Assembly: GCA_964542475.1 (NCBI GenBank)
Contig: CAZIUL010000008.1
Coordinates: 1-64,000 of the forward strand
DNA: 64,000 bases
Reading direction: 5' to 3'
Source: CAZIUL01 sp964542475
GTDB taxonomy: Bacteria; Planctomycetota; B15-G4; CAYZWU01
The position numbers and the translations under genes are program-made. Positions 33,171 through 41,113 of the stretch are shown here, in pieces. Every line of letters starts with the position of its first letter. Position 1 is the first letter of the stretch. The notes below the pieces were generated by a model. The model was given only the letters and a program-made list of their open reading frames with translations, was not told where the DNA came from and searched no databases.

Positions 33171-34220
33171 TTAAAGTATTGCCGCATCAAAAACACCGAG
33201 GGAAACAAGTAAACCGGTGACTATCACATTCAGCAGCGCGAGCGGGAGGAGCACCTTCCACCCCAGGCGCATGAGCTGGTCGTACCTGAAACGCGGCAGG
33301 GTCCACCTGACGTGTATGAAGAACAGCAAAAACAGCCCTGTCTTGATGACGAAGGCACCGACACCGGCAAGAGTCAGGACCATGCCGTCGAGCCCCATCA
33401 AGCCTGCGCCCGGCAGGTGCCATCCACCGAAGAACAGCACGACCATCATGGCGGATCCTGCGAACATGGCCGCGTATTCGCCCATGAAGAAGAAAGCGAA
33501 CTTCATGGAGGAGTATTCCGTGTGATATCCCGAGACCAGCTCGGAATCCGCTTCAGGCATGTCGAACGGGAGGCGGTTGGTTTCCGCGAAGATCGCGATC
33601 AAAAATATGATGAACCCGAGAGGCTGCTTGAACACGTTCCAGTAAAAAAACCCGGCGTTCTGGTCCATCGCAATGTTCCAGAGTGAAAAGCTTTTGCTGA
33701 GAAGTAGAACCCCGACCACGCAGAGCCCGAGAGAAAGCTCGTATGAGATCATCTGGGCGCACGAGCGCAGGCCTCCGAGCAGGGAGTACTTGCTGCCGGA
33801 CGACCATCCGCCGAGGGCAAGGCCGTAAACCGTCAGGGAAGACGCTCCGAGCACCAGGAGTACGCCCATCTCGATGTCGGCGGCAACGAGCTTTATGGTC
33901 TCGCCGCCGATGACAATGTGGCTTCCGAACGGGATGACGTTCATCATCAGGAAAGCAGGGGCCATGGCCATGACCGGCGCCAGTATGAACACCTTCCTGC
34001 TCGCGTTTGCCGGGATAAACTCCTCCTTGAAGAAAAGCTTGACCATGTCCGCTATCGGCTGAAGAAGGCCGAACGGCCCGACCCGGTTTGGCCCGAGGCG
34101 TGCCTGAATGAAAGCCGATCCGCGGCGCTCGAAGTACACGAGCACAGCCACCGAAGTGAGCTGAACGCCGAATACCAGCAGTATCTTTGCAATGCCTGAG
34201 AGGAGTACGACATTACTCAT
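33171..34220 (-). CDS. nuoH: NADH-quinone oxidoreductase subunit H
   Basis: This 349-residue membrane subunit forms the quinone-binding chamber at the membrane interface. Recognised segments are VYFERRGSAFIQARLGPNRVGPFGLLQPIADMVKLFFKEEFIP, the acidic loop FAETNRLPFDMPEADSELVSGYHTEYSSMKFAFFFMGEYA and a C-terminal RYDQLMRLGWKVLLPLALLNV. ATG 34220 has GGGAGG with an 8-base spacer inside the end of nuoG, overlapping that gene by 8 bases. Longer in-frame extensions upstream encode nuoG in another frame and should be ignored. Confidence 0.96.
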   Translation of the reverse strand: MSNVVLLSGIAKILLVFGVQLTSVAVLVYFERRGSAFIQARLGPNRVGPFGLLQPIADMVKLFFKEEFIPANASRKVFILAPVMAMAPAFLMMNVIPFGSHIVIGGETIKLVAADIEMGVLLVLGASSLTVYGLALGGWSSGSKYSLLGGLRSCAQMISYELSLGLCVVGVLLLSKSFSLWNIAMDQNAGFFYWNVFKQPLGFIIFLIAIFAETNRLPFDMPEADSELVSGYHTEYSSMKFAFFFMGEYAAMFAGSAMMVVLFFGGWHLPGAGLMGLDGMVLTLAGVGAFVIKTGLFLLFFIHVRWTLPRFRYDQLMRLGWKVLLPLALLNVIVTGLLVSLGVFDAAIL

Positions 34221-35778
34221 CGTGGTCACCTCCCTTTTTTTCCGGCAATGCCCCGCCCTCTCCGATGCGGATGTAATCCAGGCCGCCCAGAGCTTCGCAC
34301 TCGCCTGCAAGGAGATCGAAAACCTCTGATGCGCCGCTGGGAAGCTGTTCTCCGCTGATGTGTTGGGCCAGGTTCGCGAGCACCGCAATATCGTCCGCCA
34401 TGTCCAAGCAGGGAGCCGCGAGCGCGGGCCTGATTCTCTGCACGCGGCCGGCATTGTTTATGAAGGTCCCGTTCTTTTCGAACCAGGCGAGCCCGGGAAT
34501 CGCAATGTCAGCGGTCTCTGCCACGCTGCCTGTTGTGTAATCCATGAACATGGTGAAGCGGAAAGTGCTCAGCATCTCCTGGTTCAGGCTTATGGATGCG
34601 TCAAGCAGCACGAGGCCGTCCGTGTCAGGGGCTGCCATCAGTTCGCCGAGCGAATCGAGCGACAGAACCTCGAAGTTCAGAAGCCTTAGCCCCTTCATGT
34701 TGGGAGCGTTTTCACCCGTTCGGAGTATCCCGTCGGTCTCATCCTTTTCAGGTGATGCCGCCAGAAAGCGCGCTCCTTCCACCGGTTTGAAAACCTTGGA
34801 GATCAGGTAAAGCTCTTCCAAGGTTCTTCTGGGCGAGGCGATCACCAGGAGCTTTCCTTCGTGGTTTTTGAGCCGGGAAGCTGCTTTGCCAAGCGTATCG
34901 TTTAAACCTGTCTCTATTCCGCGGGTAAGCGGCTTGAGAAGGCGAGTCGAGGCCTGGGCGGCCGCCTCTAACGGCCGGAGCCGTCCTTCGTTGCAGATGA
35001 TGCCGCGGTTCACATCAGGATTTTCCCTGGCGCGAACCCGGAAGAGGCGGTTGGAGCTCTGTCGCACATCGAGATTGATGTTGCATCCCCTGCTGCAGTA
35101 CGGGCAGACGGATGCGACAGGGCTAAGGTGCCAGTTGCGGACCTTGAAGCGGAACTCCTCCAGGGTGAGCGCTCCAACCGGGCATATATCCACCAGGTTT
35201 CCGGAATAGTCCGAATCGATCTCGCGATCCGGAAAGGTGTCGATCATCGATTTGTCACCGCGTCCGGTCACGGCGAGCTGCGGGGCACCGGCTATCTCTT
35301 CCATGAACCTCACGCAGCGCGTGCACAGCACGCAGCGCTCGGCATCGTGGATGATGTGGCCCCCGAGACGTTTTCTCTTGCGGTCTTTTCGTTTGTCCTC
35401 AGCGAAACAGCTTTCAGCGAAGCCGTGTTCGAACGCGTAGTTCTGCAGGTCGCATGCACCTGACTCGTCGCAGATAGGGCAGTCAAGCGGGTGGTTGGCG
35501 AGAAGGAACTCGAGCACATCGGCCCTCGCCTTTACCGCGCCCTCTGAGTGAGTCTCGACCTCCATGCCTTCGGCAACCGGGGTGCGGCACGAAACATCCA
35601 GGCGGGGCCTGCCGGGAGCTTTGAACTCCACCTGGCACAGCCTGCACGACCCGACCTTGCTCAACAACGGATGATAGCAAAAATGCGGTATTTCGATGCC
35701 GATGCTCCGGGCCGCCTCGAGCACGGTGGTTCCCTCGTCGGCTTCGATCTCCCTGTTGTTTATCTTGAGCTTGATCAT
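34213..35778 (-). CDS. nuoG: NADH-quinone oxidoreductase subunit G (short form)
   Basis: The N-terminal iron-sulfur part is complete: a 2Fe-2S ferredoxin (HFCYHPLLSKVGSCRLCQVEF...SCRTPV), the His/Cys 4Fe-4S site (HPLDCPICDESGACDLQ), CVLCTRCVRF...VDICPVGAL, and CPYCSRGCN...GIICNEGR for a further cluster. The molybdopterin-type C-terminal domain is much reduced, so the protein has 521 residues where many NuoG proteins have 700-900. It retains ...VAETADIAIPGLAWFEKNGTFINNAGRVQ. ATG 35778 overlaps the nuoF stop as ATGA. It belongs to the NADH-oxidising arm of complex I. Confidence 0.94.
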   Translation of the reverse strand: MIKLKINNREIEADEGTTVLEAARSIGIEIPHFCYHPLLSKVGSCRLCQVEFKAPGRPRLDVSCRTPVAEGMEVETHSEGAVKARADVLEFLLANHPLDCPICDESGACDLQNYAFEHGFAESCFAEDKRKDRKRKRLGGHIIHDAERCVLCTRCVRFMEEIAGAPQLAVTGRGDKSMIDTFPDREIDSDYSGNLVDICPVGALTLEEFRFKVRNWHLSPVASVCPYCSRGCNINLDVRQSSNRLFRVRARENPDVNRGIICNEGRLRPLEAAAQASTRLLKPLTRGIETGLNDTLGKAASRLKNHEGKLLVIASPRRTLEELYLISKVFKPVEGARFLAASPEKDETDGILRTGENAPNMKGLRLLNFEVLSLDSLGELMAAPDTDGLVLLDASISLNQEMLSTFRFTMFMDYTTGSVAETADIAIPGLAWFEKNGTFINNAGRVQRIRPALAAPCLDMADDIAVLANLAQHISGEQLPSGASEVFDLLAGECEALGGLDYIRIGEGGALPEKKGGDHDE

Positions 35779-37049
35779 GTTAACGTGTTTGCCTCGGCTC
35801 CGTTTACAATCAATGCCTCGAACTCGCCGCGAAAATGTTCGAGCGCTGTTCTGACAGGCGGTGCCAGCGCGTCCGGAAAGACGCAGATCGTTTTGCCTGC
35901 CCCGCTCATATGAAAGATCTCTTCCATTGTATCCAGGTCTTCCACCCGGCCCCTGCCCGCGAGGATCCGCTTGATGATGGCGTGGCACCATGCGCACCCT
36001 TCCCTGCATCCTGCGCACTGGCCGCAGGTCTCGTGGTGGTAGAAGTCCGCGAGCACCTCAAGCGCTTCGACCATGTTCACGGTTTCGTCCATGACGATAA
36101 CCCCGCCCGTGCCTAGCATCGAGCCTGCAGCAGCCAGGGAGTCGTGGTCCATGGGCGTGTCCAGAAAGGAAGGAGGCAGAAAACCGGTGGAGGAGCCTCC
36201 CGGGCAGAACGCCTTGAGTTTCTTGTTGTCTCTCACGCCCTTGCAATGTTTTTCGATGAGCTCGCGGGCTGTTGTGCCGAGCGGAAGCTCGAAAACACCC
36301 GGCTCGTTCACATGTCCCGACACGCCGAACAGAACGTTTCCAGGCGATTTTTCTGTGCCGATGGTCTTGTACCAGTCCGCGCCTTTTTCGAGTATGGCTG
36401 GCACGTTCGATATGGTTTCAACGTTGTTGACCGCAGTCGGCATGCCCCACAGGCCCTCGATCGCTGGAAAAGGCGGCTTTGGCCTCGGGTGCCCCCTCCT
36501 GCCTTCGAGCGATTCCATCAGAGATGTCTCTTCGCCGCATATGTACGCGCCTGCGCCGCGGTGGAGGTGCACCCGCACGGTTGTGCCCGTTCCGAAGATG
36601 TTATTTCCGAGAAATCCCGCCTGCTCCGCCTCGCTGATTGCCTGTCCGAGGATCGTGAAGCTCTTCAGGTACTCGCCGCGTATGTAGATGTACGCGTCCT
36701 TCGCCTTGATGGCGTGGCAGGAGATGGCGATGCCCTCCAGGAGCAGATGAGGGTCTCTTTCCATGAGGATCCTGTCCTTGCAGGTTCCGGGCTCGCCCTC
36801 ATCCGCGTTCACGGCCAGGTAGCGCGGTCCTTCGTGGTCCGCGGGCATGAACGACCACTTGACACCGGTGGGGAAGCCGGCACCGCCCCTGCCTCGAAGC
36901 CCGGACTCCTTGACGATGTCAACGACCTCGCCAGGAGCCATCTCCTTGACGATCCGTTGGGCAGTGGCGTACGCCCCGAGCTCCCGGGCCTTGTTCAAGG
37001 TCTCGGAGCCCGGGATGTCGATCCTTGCTGTCAGATAGATCTCGGACAC
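35775..37049 (-). CDS. nuoF: NADH-quinone oxidoreductase subunit F
   Basis: The 424-residue NADH- and FMN-binding subunit shows GLRGRGGAGFPTGVKW (FMN/NADH loop), NADEGEPGTCKDR, GAGAYICGEETSLMESLEGRRGHPRPKPPFP and the 4Fe-4S motif CGQCAGCREGCAW plus a distal Cys in KTICVFPDALAPP. The motif reads CGQCAGC where most family members have CGxCxPCR; the cluster ligands are kept. GTG 37049 is the start, with GAGG upstream. It is coupled to nuoG by ATGA and follows nuoE after 31 bases. Confidence 0.96.
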   Translation of the reverse strand: MSEIYLTARIDIPGSETLNKARELGAYATAQRIVKEMAPGEVVDIVKESGLRGRGGAGFPTGVKWSFMPADHEGPRYLAVNADEGEPGTCKDRILMERDPHLLLEGIAISCHAIKAKDAYIYIRGEYLKSFTILGQAISEAEQAGFLGNNIFGTGTTVRVHLHRGAGAYICGEETSLMESLEGRRGHPRPKPPFPAIEGLWGMPTAVNNVETISNVPAILEKGADWYKTIGTEKSPGNVLFGVSGHVNEPGVFELPLGTTARELIEKHCKGVRDNKKLKAFCPGGSSTGFLPPSFLDTPMDHDSLAAAGSMLGTGGVIVMDETVNMVEALEVLADFYHHETCGQCAGCREGCAWCHAIIKRILAGRGRVEDLDTMEEIFHMSGAGKTICVFPDALAPPVRTALEHFRGEFEALIVNGAEANTLT

Positions 37050-37080
37050 TATCCTCGTTCAGCCTCCATTGAATACACGG

Positions 37081-37614
37081 TCATGCTTTTTCGTCCTCAG
37101 CAGCGGGGCTGTCGTTTTTTGCGAGTTCACGGCGCTTTGCGAGTATCTCATCCACCTTTTCTGGCGTGAGCCGGAAAAAATACTCGCCGTCGATCTCCAT
37201 GACCGGAGCTTCCGAGCACGCGCCGAGGCATTCCGCTGTCCCGAGCGTGAATACCCCGTCTTCGGTTGTCTCGCCGGCCCGGATCCCGAGGGTTTTTTCC
37301 AGGTGTTCGAGGATCCCCCCGGAACCTGTGAGCGTGCAGGAAAGGTTCTTGCACACGTTTATGTGGTATTGCCCGGACGGCTCGCGACGGAACATCGTGT
37401 AAAAGGTGAGCGTGCCGAACACCTCGGCCGGAGGCACCCCGATGATATCCGAGAGCTGCTCCATGGAAGCGTTCGAGATGTAACCGAACCGCTCCTGAAC
37501 AAGGTGCAGCGCCGGAATCAGGGCTGCATTCTTTTCTGGGTAGTGATCGAAGAGAGCTGTTATCTCCTCGGTCAGTTTCTCCGGAAAGGCCGCGTTTACA
37601 TTCGTATGCGTCAT
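37081..37614 (-). CDS. nuoE: NADH-quinone oxidoreductase subunit E
   Basis: This thioredoxin-fold 2Fe-2S subunit carries the N1a ligands in CKNLSC and CLGAC, and the family segment HLVQERFGYIS...IIGVPPAEVFGTLTFYTMF. I place the start at ATG 37614 (177 residues). An in-frame TTG at 37629 would add 5 residues and overlap the nuoD end; both are close to A/G-rich sequence, so the choice is not firm. The C-terminus is acidic and slightly long. Confidence 0.95.
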   Translation of the reverse strand: MTHTNVNAAFPEKLTEEITALFDHYPEKNAALIPALHLVQERFGYISNASMEQLSDIIGVPPAEVFGTLTFYTMFRREPSGQYHINVCKNLSCTLTGSGGILEHLEKTLGIRAGETTEDGVFTLGTAECLGACSEAPVMEIDGEYFFRLTPEKVDEILAKRRELAKNDSPAAEDEKA

Positions 37615-37618
37615 CTCT

Positions 37619-38812
37619 TTACCTGTCAACCTCTCCCATCACAAAATCGAGTGCGCCGATGATGGCGGTCATGTCCGCCACCAATGCCCCCTCTGCCATC
37701 TGCGGCAGGGCCTGCAGGTTTGTGAACGATGGAGAGCGTATCCTCAGCCTGTAGGGGCTTGTTTCGCCCCGGCTCGTTATATAAAAACCAAGCTCTCCCT
37801 TGGGCACTTCCGTGGCCATGTAGACCTCGCCCTCGGGAACTTTCAGGTCGGTCACGATCTTGAACTGGTGTATGAGCTCCTCCATCCGGGTGTACACCCG
37901 GGATTTCGGCGGGAGGATCGTTTTCTTGTACTTGTCCGGAAACACCGGCCCTCCGGGAAGGTTCTTGATCGCCTGGCGCACGATGAGCGCGCTCTGCCTC
38001 ATCTCCTCGAGACGCACCATGTACCGGTCGTAGCAGTCGCCTATGGTGCCCACGGCGACTTCAAAGTCGAACCGGTCGTAACCAATGTACGGTGCTGTCT
38101 TCCTGAGATCCATGGCCGGCCCCGAGCCCCTCAGGTTCGGCCCTGTGAGCCCGAGCGCGATCGCGTCCTGGGCGCTGATCGTACCGACTCCCCGGGTGCG
38201 GTCGATGAAGATCTTGTTTTTCGAAAGGAGCAGCTCGTACTCGTCAGCGAAGCGTGGAAACTCCCCGCAGAACGAGTCGATGGCACGAAGCGTCTCATCC
38301 TTGAAGTCGGCGCCCATGCCGCCGATCCGTATGAACTCGTTGTTCATTCTCAGCCCGCTGAACGAATCGAAAAGATCGTAAATCTTTTCGCGTTCCCTGA
38401 ACGTATGGAAGAACACGGTGCCTGCGCCCAGGTCCAGGGAGGAGCAGCCTATCCAGATCAGGTGGGAGGCGATGCGGGTGAGCTCGCAGATTATCACGCG
38501 CAAATACTCGCAGCGCTCGGTGAGCTCGATACCTAGAAGCTTTTCAACAGCAAGGCACCACCCGACGTTGTTGGCCATTGACGAGACGTAGTCGAGCCTG
38601 TCCGTGAAGGTGATGAACTGGTGGTAGGTCAGGCTTTCCCCGTGTTTTTCCTTGCCGCGGTGAAGGTAGCCGATCACGGGTTCGGCCTTTACGATCGTTT
38701 CACCCTCGAGCGTGAGGATCACTCTCAGAACCCCGTGCGTCGCAGGGTGCTGCGGGCCCATGTTCAGGGTCATCTCTTCGGTTCTGAGTGTTTTGTCTTC
38801 AGATTCAATCAT
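37619..38812 (-). CDS. nuoD: NADH-quinone oxidoreductase subunit D
   Basis: The 397-residue 49-kDa subunit forms the quinone site with NuoB. Diagnostic parts are NMGPQHPATHGVLRVIL, GYLHRGKEKHGE, RLDYVSSMANNVGWCLAVEKLLGIE, GPNLRGSGPAMDLRK and the C-terminal GELGFYITSRGETSPYRLRIRSPSFTNLQALPQMAEGALVADMTAIIGALDFVMGEVDR. It is not fused to NuoC, unlike in some enterobacteria. ATG 38812 follows nuoC after 38 bases, with only a weak ribosome site. Confidence 0.97.
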   Translation of the reverse strand: MIESEDKTLRTEEMTLNMGPQHPATHGVLRVILTLEGETIVKAEPVIGYLHRGKEKHGESLTYHQFITFTDRLDYVSSMANNVGWCLAVEKLLGIELTERCEYLRVIICELTRIASHLIWIGCSSLDLGAGTVFFHTFREREKIYDLFDSFSGLRMNNEFIRIGGMGADFKDETLRAIDSFCGEFPRFADEYELLLSKNKIFIDRTRGVGTISAQDAIALGLTGPNLRGSGPAMDLRKTAPYIGYDRFDFEVAVGTIGDCYDRYMVRLEEMRQSALIVRQAIKNLPGGPVFPDKYKKTILPPKSRVYTRMEELIHQFKIVTDLKVPEGEVYMATEVPKGELGFYITSRGETSPYRLRIRSPSFTNLQALPQMAEGALVADMTAIIGALDFVMGEVDR

Positions 38813-38850
38813 GTTGGTTGCGATCCGTATGCCCGCGTCAGGCGGCTGTC

Positions 38851-39363
38851 CTATTCCGGATAAAGCCTCCTGTATAGTTTGTCAGGCTCGACCCCTTCCA
38901 GCGGAAAGTCTTTTCTCAACGGGTGGTGTTCGTATTCGAGGGGGAGCAGGATCCTTTTCAGGTCCGGGTGGTTGTCGAACAGTATCCCCATCATGTCGAA
39001 CGCCTCGCGCTCGTGCCAGTTCGCTGTCGGGTACAGGGACACGACTGAAGGCACTGTGGGGGGATCGCCTTCGGCGAACACCTTGATCCTTACCAATGTT
39101 CCGGTTTCGATGGAGCGCAAATGGTATATCACGTCAAACCGCTGGTTAACGCGGTTCTCATCCACACCGAAAACGTCGATGAGCACCTCGAACACGAGAC
39201 CCGGGCCGTTTTTCAGCGATTCCATCAGAGCGATGAGGTTTGAGGCGGGTACCCTGGCCGCTGCAATGCCATCGCAGGCCGGCGCAAGGATGCTGCCGCC
39301 CGCTTCTTCGATCCGTTCCAGGAAGCCCTCGGGAACCGTGTTATTCTGCATTTCCTCACTCAT
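38851..39363 (-). CDS. nuoC: NADH-quinone oxidoreductase subunit C
   Basis: The 170-residue 30-kDa subunit of the peripheral arm contains FDVIYHLRSIETGTLVRIKVF, VPSVVSLYPTANWHEREAFDMMGILFDNHPDLKRILLP and HHPLRKDFPLEGVE, all standard for NuoC. ATG 39363 overlaps the nuoB stop as ATGA. A separate nuoC gene next to nuoD is the common bacterial order. Confidence 0.96.
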   Translation of the reverse strand: MSEEMQNNTVPEGFLERIEEAGGSILAPACDGIAAARVPASNLIALMESLKNGPGLVFEVLIDVFGVDENRVNQRFDVIYHLRSIETGTLVRIKVFAEGDPPTVPSVVSLYPTANWHEREAFDMMGILFDNHPDLKRILLPLEYEHHPLRKDFPLEGVEPDKLYRRLYPE

Positions 39364-39830
39364 CCGCTGATCTTTTCCCTCTCTATCTGCTTCTGTATCT
39401 TCATGAACGCGTCGATCATTGCATCAGGCCTTGGCGGGCAGCCCGGGATGTAGTAATCGACAGGGATTATCGTGTCCACTCCCTGCACCACGGAGTAGTT
39501 GCGGTAAAGCCCTCCCGACGACGCGCACGCGCCCATGGAGATCACCCATTTGGGGTTGGGCATCTGGTTGTATATCTTTTTGACGATGGGGGCCATCTTC
39601 CAGGTTACTGTCCCGGCCACAAGCATGAGATCGCTTTGGCGGGGCGAAAAACGCAGGACTTCCGCTCCGAATCGAGCGAGATCGAAACGCGGTCCAACCA
39701 TTGCCATCATCTCGATTGCGCAGCAGGATAGCCCCATCGGCATGGGCCACAGCGAGTTCTTGCGCGCCCAGTTGACCAGCTTGTCCAGCGGGAGCGTTAC
39801 GATGTTCGGAAGGTTGGTCTCTATTCCCAT
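39360..39830 (-). CDS. nuoB: NADH-quinone oxidoreductase subunit B
   Basis: The 156-residue subunit binds the terminal cluster N2 through the adjacent cysteines in CCAIEMMAM, plus Cys in GACASSGG and YIPGCPPRPDA; GTVTWKMAPIV is also conserved. It hands electrons to quinone. ATG 39830 overlaps the end of nuoA by 10 bases, indicating coupled translation. Confidence 0.97.
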   Translation of the reverse strand: MGIETNLPNIVTLPLDKLVNWARKNSLWPMPMGLSCCAIEMMAMVGPRFDLARFGAEVLRFSPRQSDLMLVAGTVTWKMAPIVKKIYNQMPNPKWVISMGACASSGGLYRNYSVVQGVDTIIPVDYYIPGCPPRPDAMIDAFMKIQKQIEREKISG

Positions 39831-40192
39831 TCGAGCGCTCCCTTACGCCAGGCATAGGCGAGTCCCAACCCAAGTATTCCAGCGAAAACAAACATCTCGA
39901 CGAACCCTATCAGGCCGAGGTTTCTCAGGTTGATCGCCCAGGGAAAGAGAAAGACAATCTCTATATCGAAGAGAATGAAGAGGATCCCAATGATGTAGAA
40001 CTTCATGGAGAACCGCTGGCGGGGGGAGCCGACCGGCCTGATCCCGCATTCGTACGGGGATCCCTTGTCCCTGCTCTCGGTGCGCTTTCCGAGGAGGTGG
40101 GAAATGATGAGTACAAAGGCGGCAAAGCCAAGGATCACGAAAAGGTGAATGAGTAGAAACAGGTATTCGGCGTGGCCACCGTGTTCCGGCAT
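39821..40192 (-). CDS. nuoA: NADH-quinone oxidoreductase subunit A
   Basis: First gene of the operon. The 123-residue three-helix subunit includes SPYECGIRPVGSPRQRFSMKFYIIGILFILFDIEIVFLFPWA, the NuoA hallmark with the acidic FDIE. AGGGA lies 8 bases before ATG 40192, and a strong promoter lies ~30-55 bases upstream. It starts a 14-gene transcription unit in the canonical A-N order. Confidence 0.97.
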   Translation of the reverse strand: MPEHGGHAEYLFLLIHLFVILGFAAFVLIISHLLGKRTESRDKGSPYECGIRPVGSPRQRFSMKFYIIGILFILFDIEIVFLFPWAINLRNLGLIGFVEMFVFAGILGLGLAYAWRKGALEWE

Positions 40193-40217
40193 TACGAGAG
40201 TCCCTGGGGAAAAAACG

Positions 40218-40247
40218 CTTATATATCAGCGCTGAAGAGCATGTCAA
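40218..40247 (-). promoter_or_regulatory. Sigma-70 promoter of the nuo operon
   Basis: On the minus strand a perfect TTGACA (40247-40242) is followed after 16 bases by TATATA (40225-40220), overlapping TATAAG at 18 bases. Transcription would start about 20 bases before nuoA. No other candidate is visible in the gap. Confidence 0.72.
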
Positions 40248-40304
40248 CACCGGATCGCGAAAAAAGTTGAAGGCTGAAGAGCAAGCACTGGATCCGGGAT
40301 GCTG

Positions 40305-41009
40305 TTACTCTCCGGAACCGTCGCGGTTTAAACCGTATTCGAAGTCCGGGCGGAAAGGTTTCTTTTCCCTGGTGAAGGTGTCCTTCAGGTCCGGGATGAA
40401 CCGCCAGATCTTGTCAATGTTGACAAAGGGGTACACCGCGTCCGGTCCGTTTTCCAGTTCAGCGCTGAAAGGAGTGAGAATGCCCGAGAGCCAGTAGTAA
40501 CCGCGCCTTTTCACATAAAGTCCGATCCCCCCGTAACCGTTTGTGCCCTGTTGGGGATAGCCGTCCAGATCGCTGCAAACAATGAAATCGCCCCTGTTTC
40601 CTCCATCCAGAAGTTGTGCTTCGATGTACTCTTCTTCGTTATCAGAATCGACAACCCCCAAGTAGAGATCCTCGCCCGGCTCCAACGGATACAACAGAAA
40701 CCGGACGTTGTTGAGCTGGCTGGAATGAGGATCAAGCAGTGCCAGGTGCTCGTCCGTGTCGATTACCAGTGCGTTGTCCGGAACAAGGCCGTTTCCATAG
40801 ACCTGGGTGATGGGGTATACATCTCCTTGCCTTATGCTCGGCGTCTTGAGAACAAGTACACCCCTTTCGGTTGCCACGCCGGCAACGGATCCTGATGGGA
40901 TATCCACAACGGTCAGATGGTTGCCTTGTGATCGGCAGCCTGAAAAAAAGATGGCCAGTGTTACGAGAATCACTGCCGGCAAAACAGATGTTTTCGCATT
41001 AAGCGGCAT
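40305..41009 (-). CDS. Lipoprotein of unknown function
   Basis: The 234-residue product starts with a lipoprotein signal: hydrophobic VLPAVILVTLAIFFSGC, with the lipid Cys at about residue 25. The mature part looks beta-rich, with acidic turns and a GYYWLSGILTPFSAELENG segment near the C-terminus; I do not recognise a family. ATG 41009 was chosen because GGAGGG lies 7 bases upstream; a longer reading to 41036 is less likely. It sits 77 bases downstream of the two zincin genes and might belong to the same unit, and it faces nuoA's promoter region at its 3' side. Confidence 0.65.
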   Translation of the reverse strand: MPLNAKTSVLPAVILVTLAIFFSGCRSQGNHLTVVDIPSGSVAGVATERGVLVLKTPSIRQGDVYPITQVYGNGLVPDNALVIDTDEHLALLDPHSSQLNNVRFLLYPLEPGEDLYLGVVDSDNEEEYIEAQLLDGGNRGDFIVCSDLDGYPQQGTNGYGGIGLYVKRRGYYWLSGILTPFSAELENGPDAVYPFVNIDKIWRFIPDLKDTFTREKKPFRPDFEYGLNRDGSGE

Positions 41010-41113
41010 GTCGAATCCCTCCCCGTCGTTTGTCACCTAATGAACTTATAGCCGGTTCCTGATGTGTAAAAAGGCGGGCGAACGGGCGCGCCATAATCAG
41101 GTGTGCCGAATGG

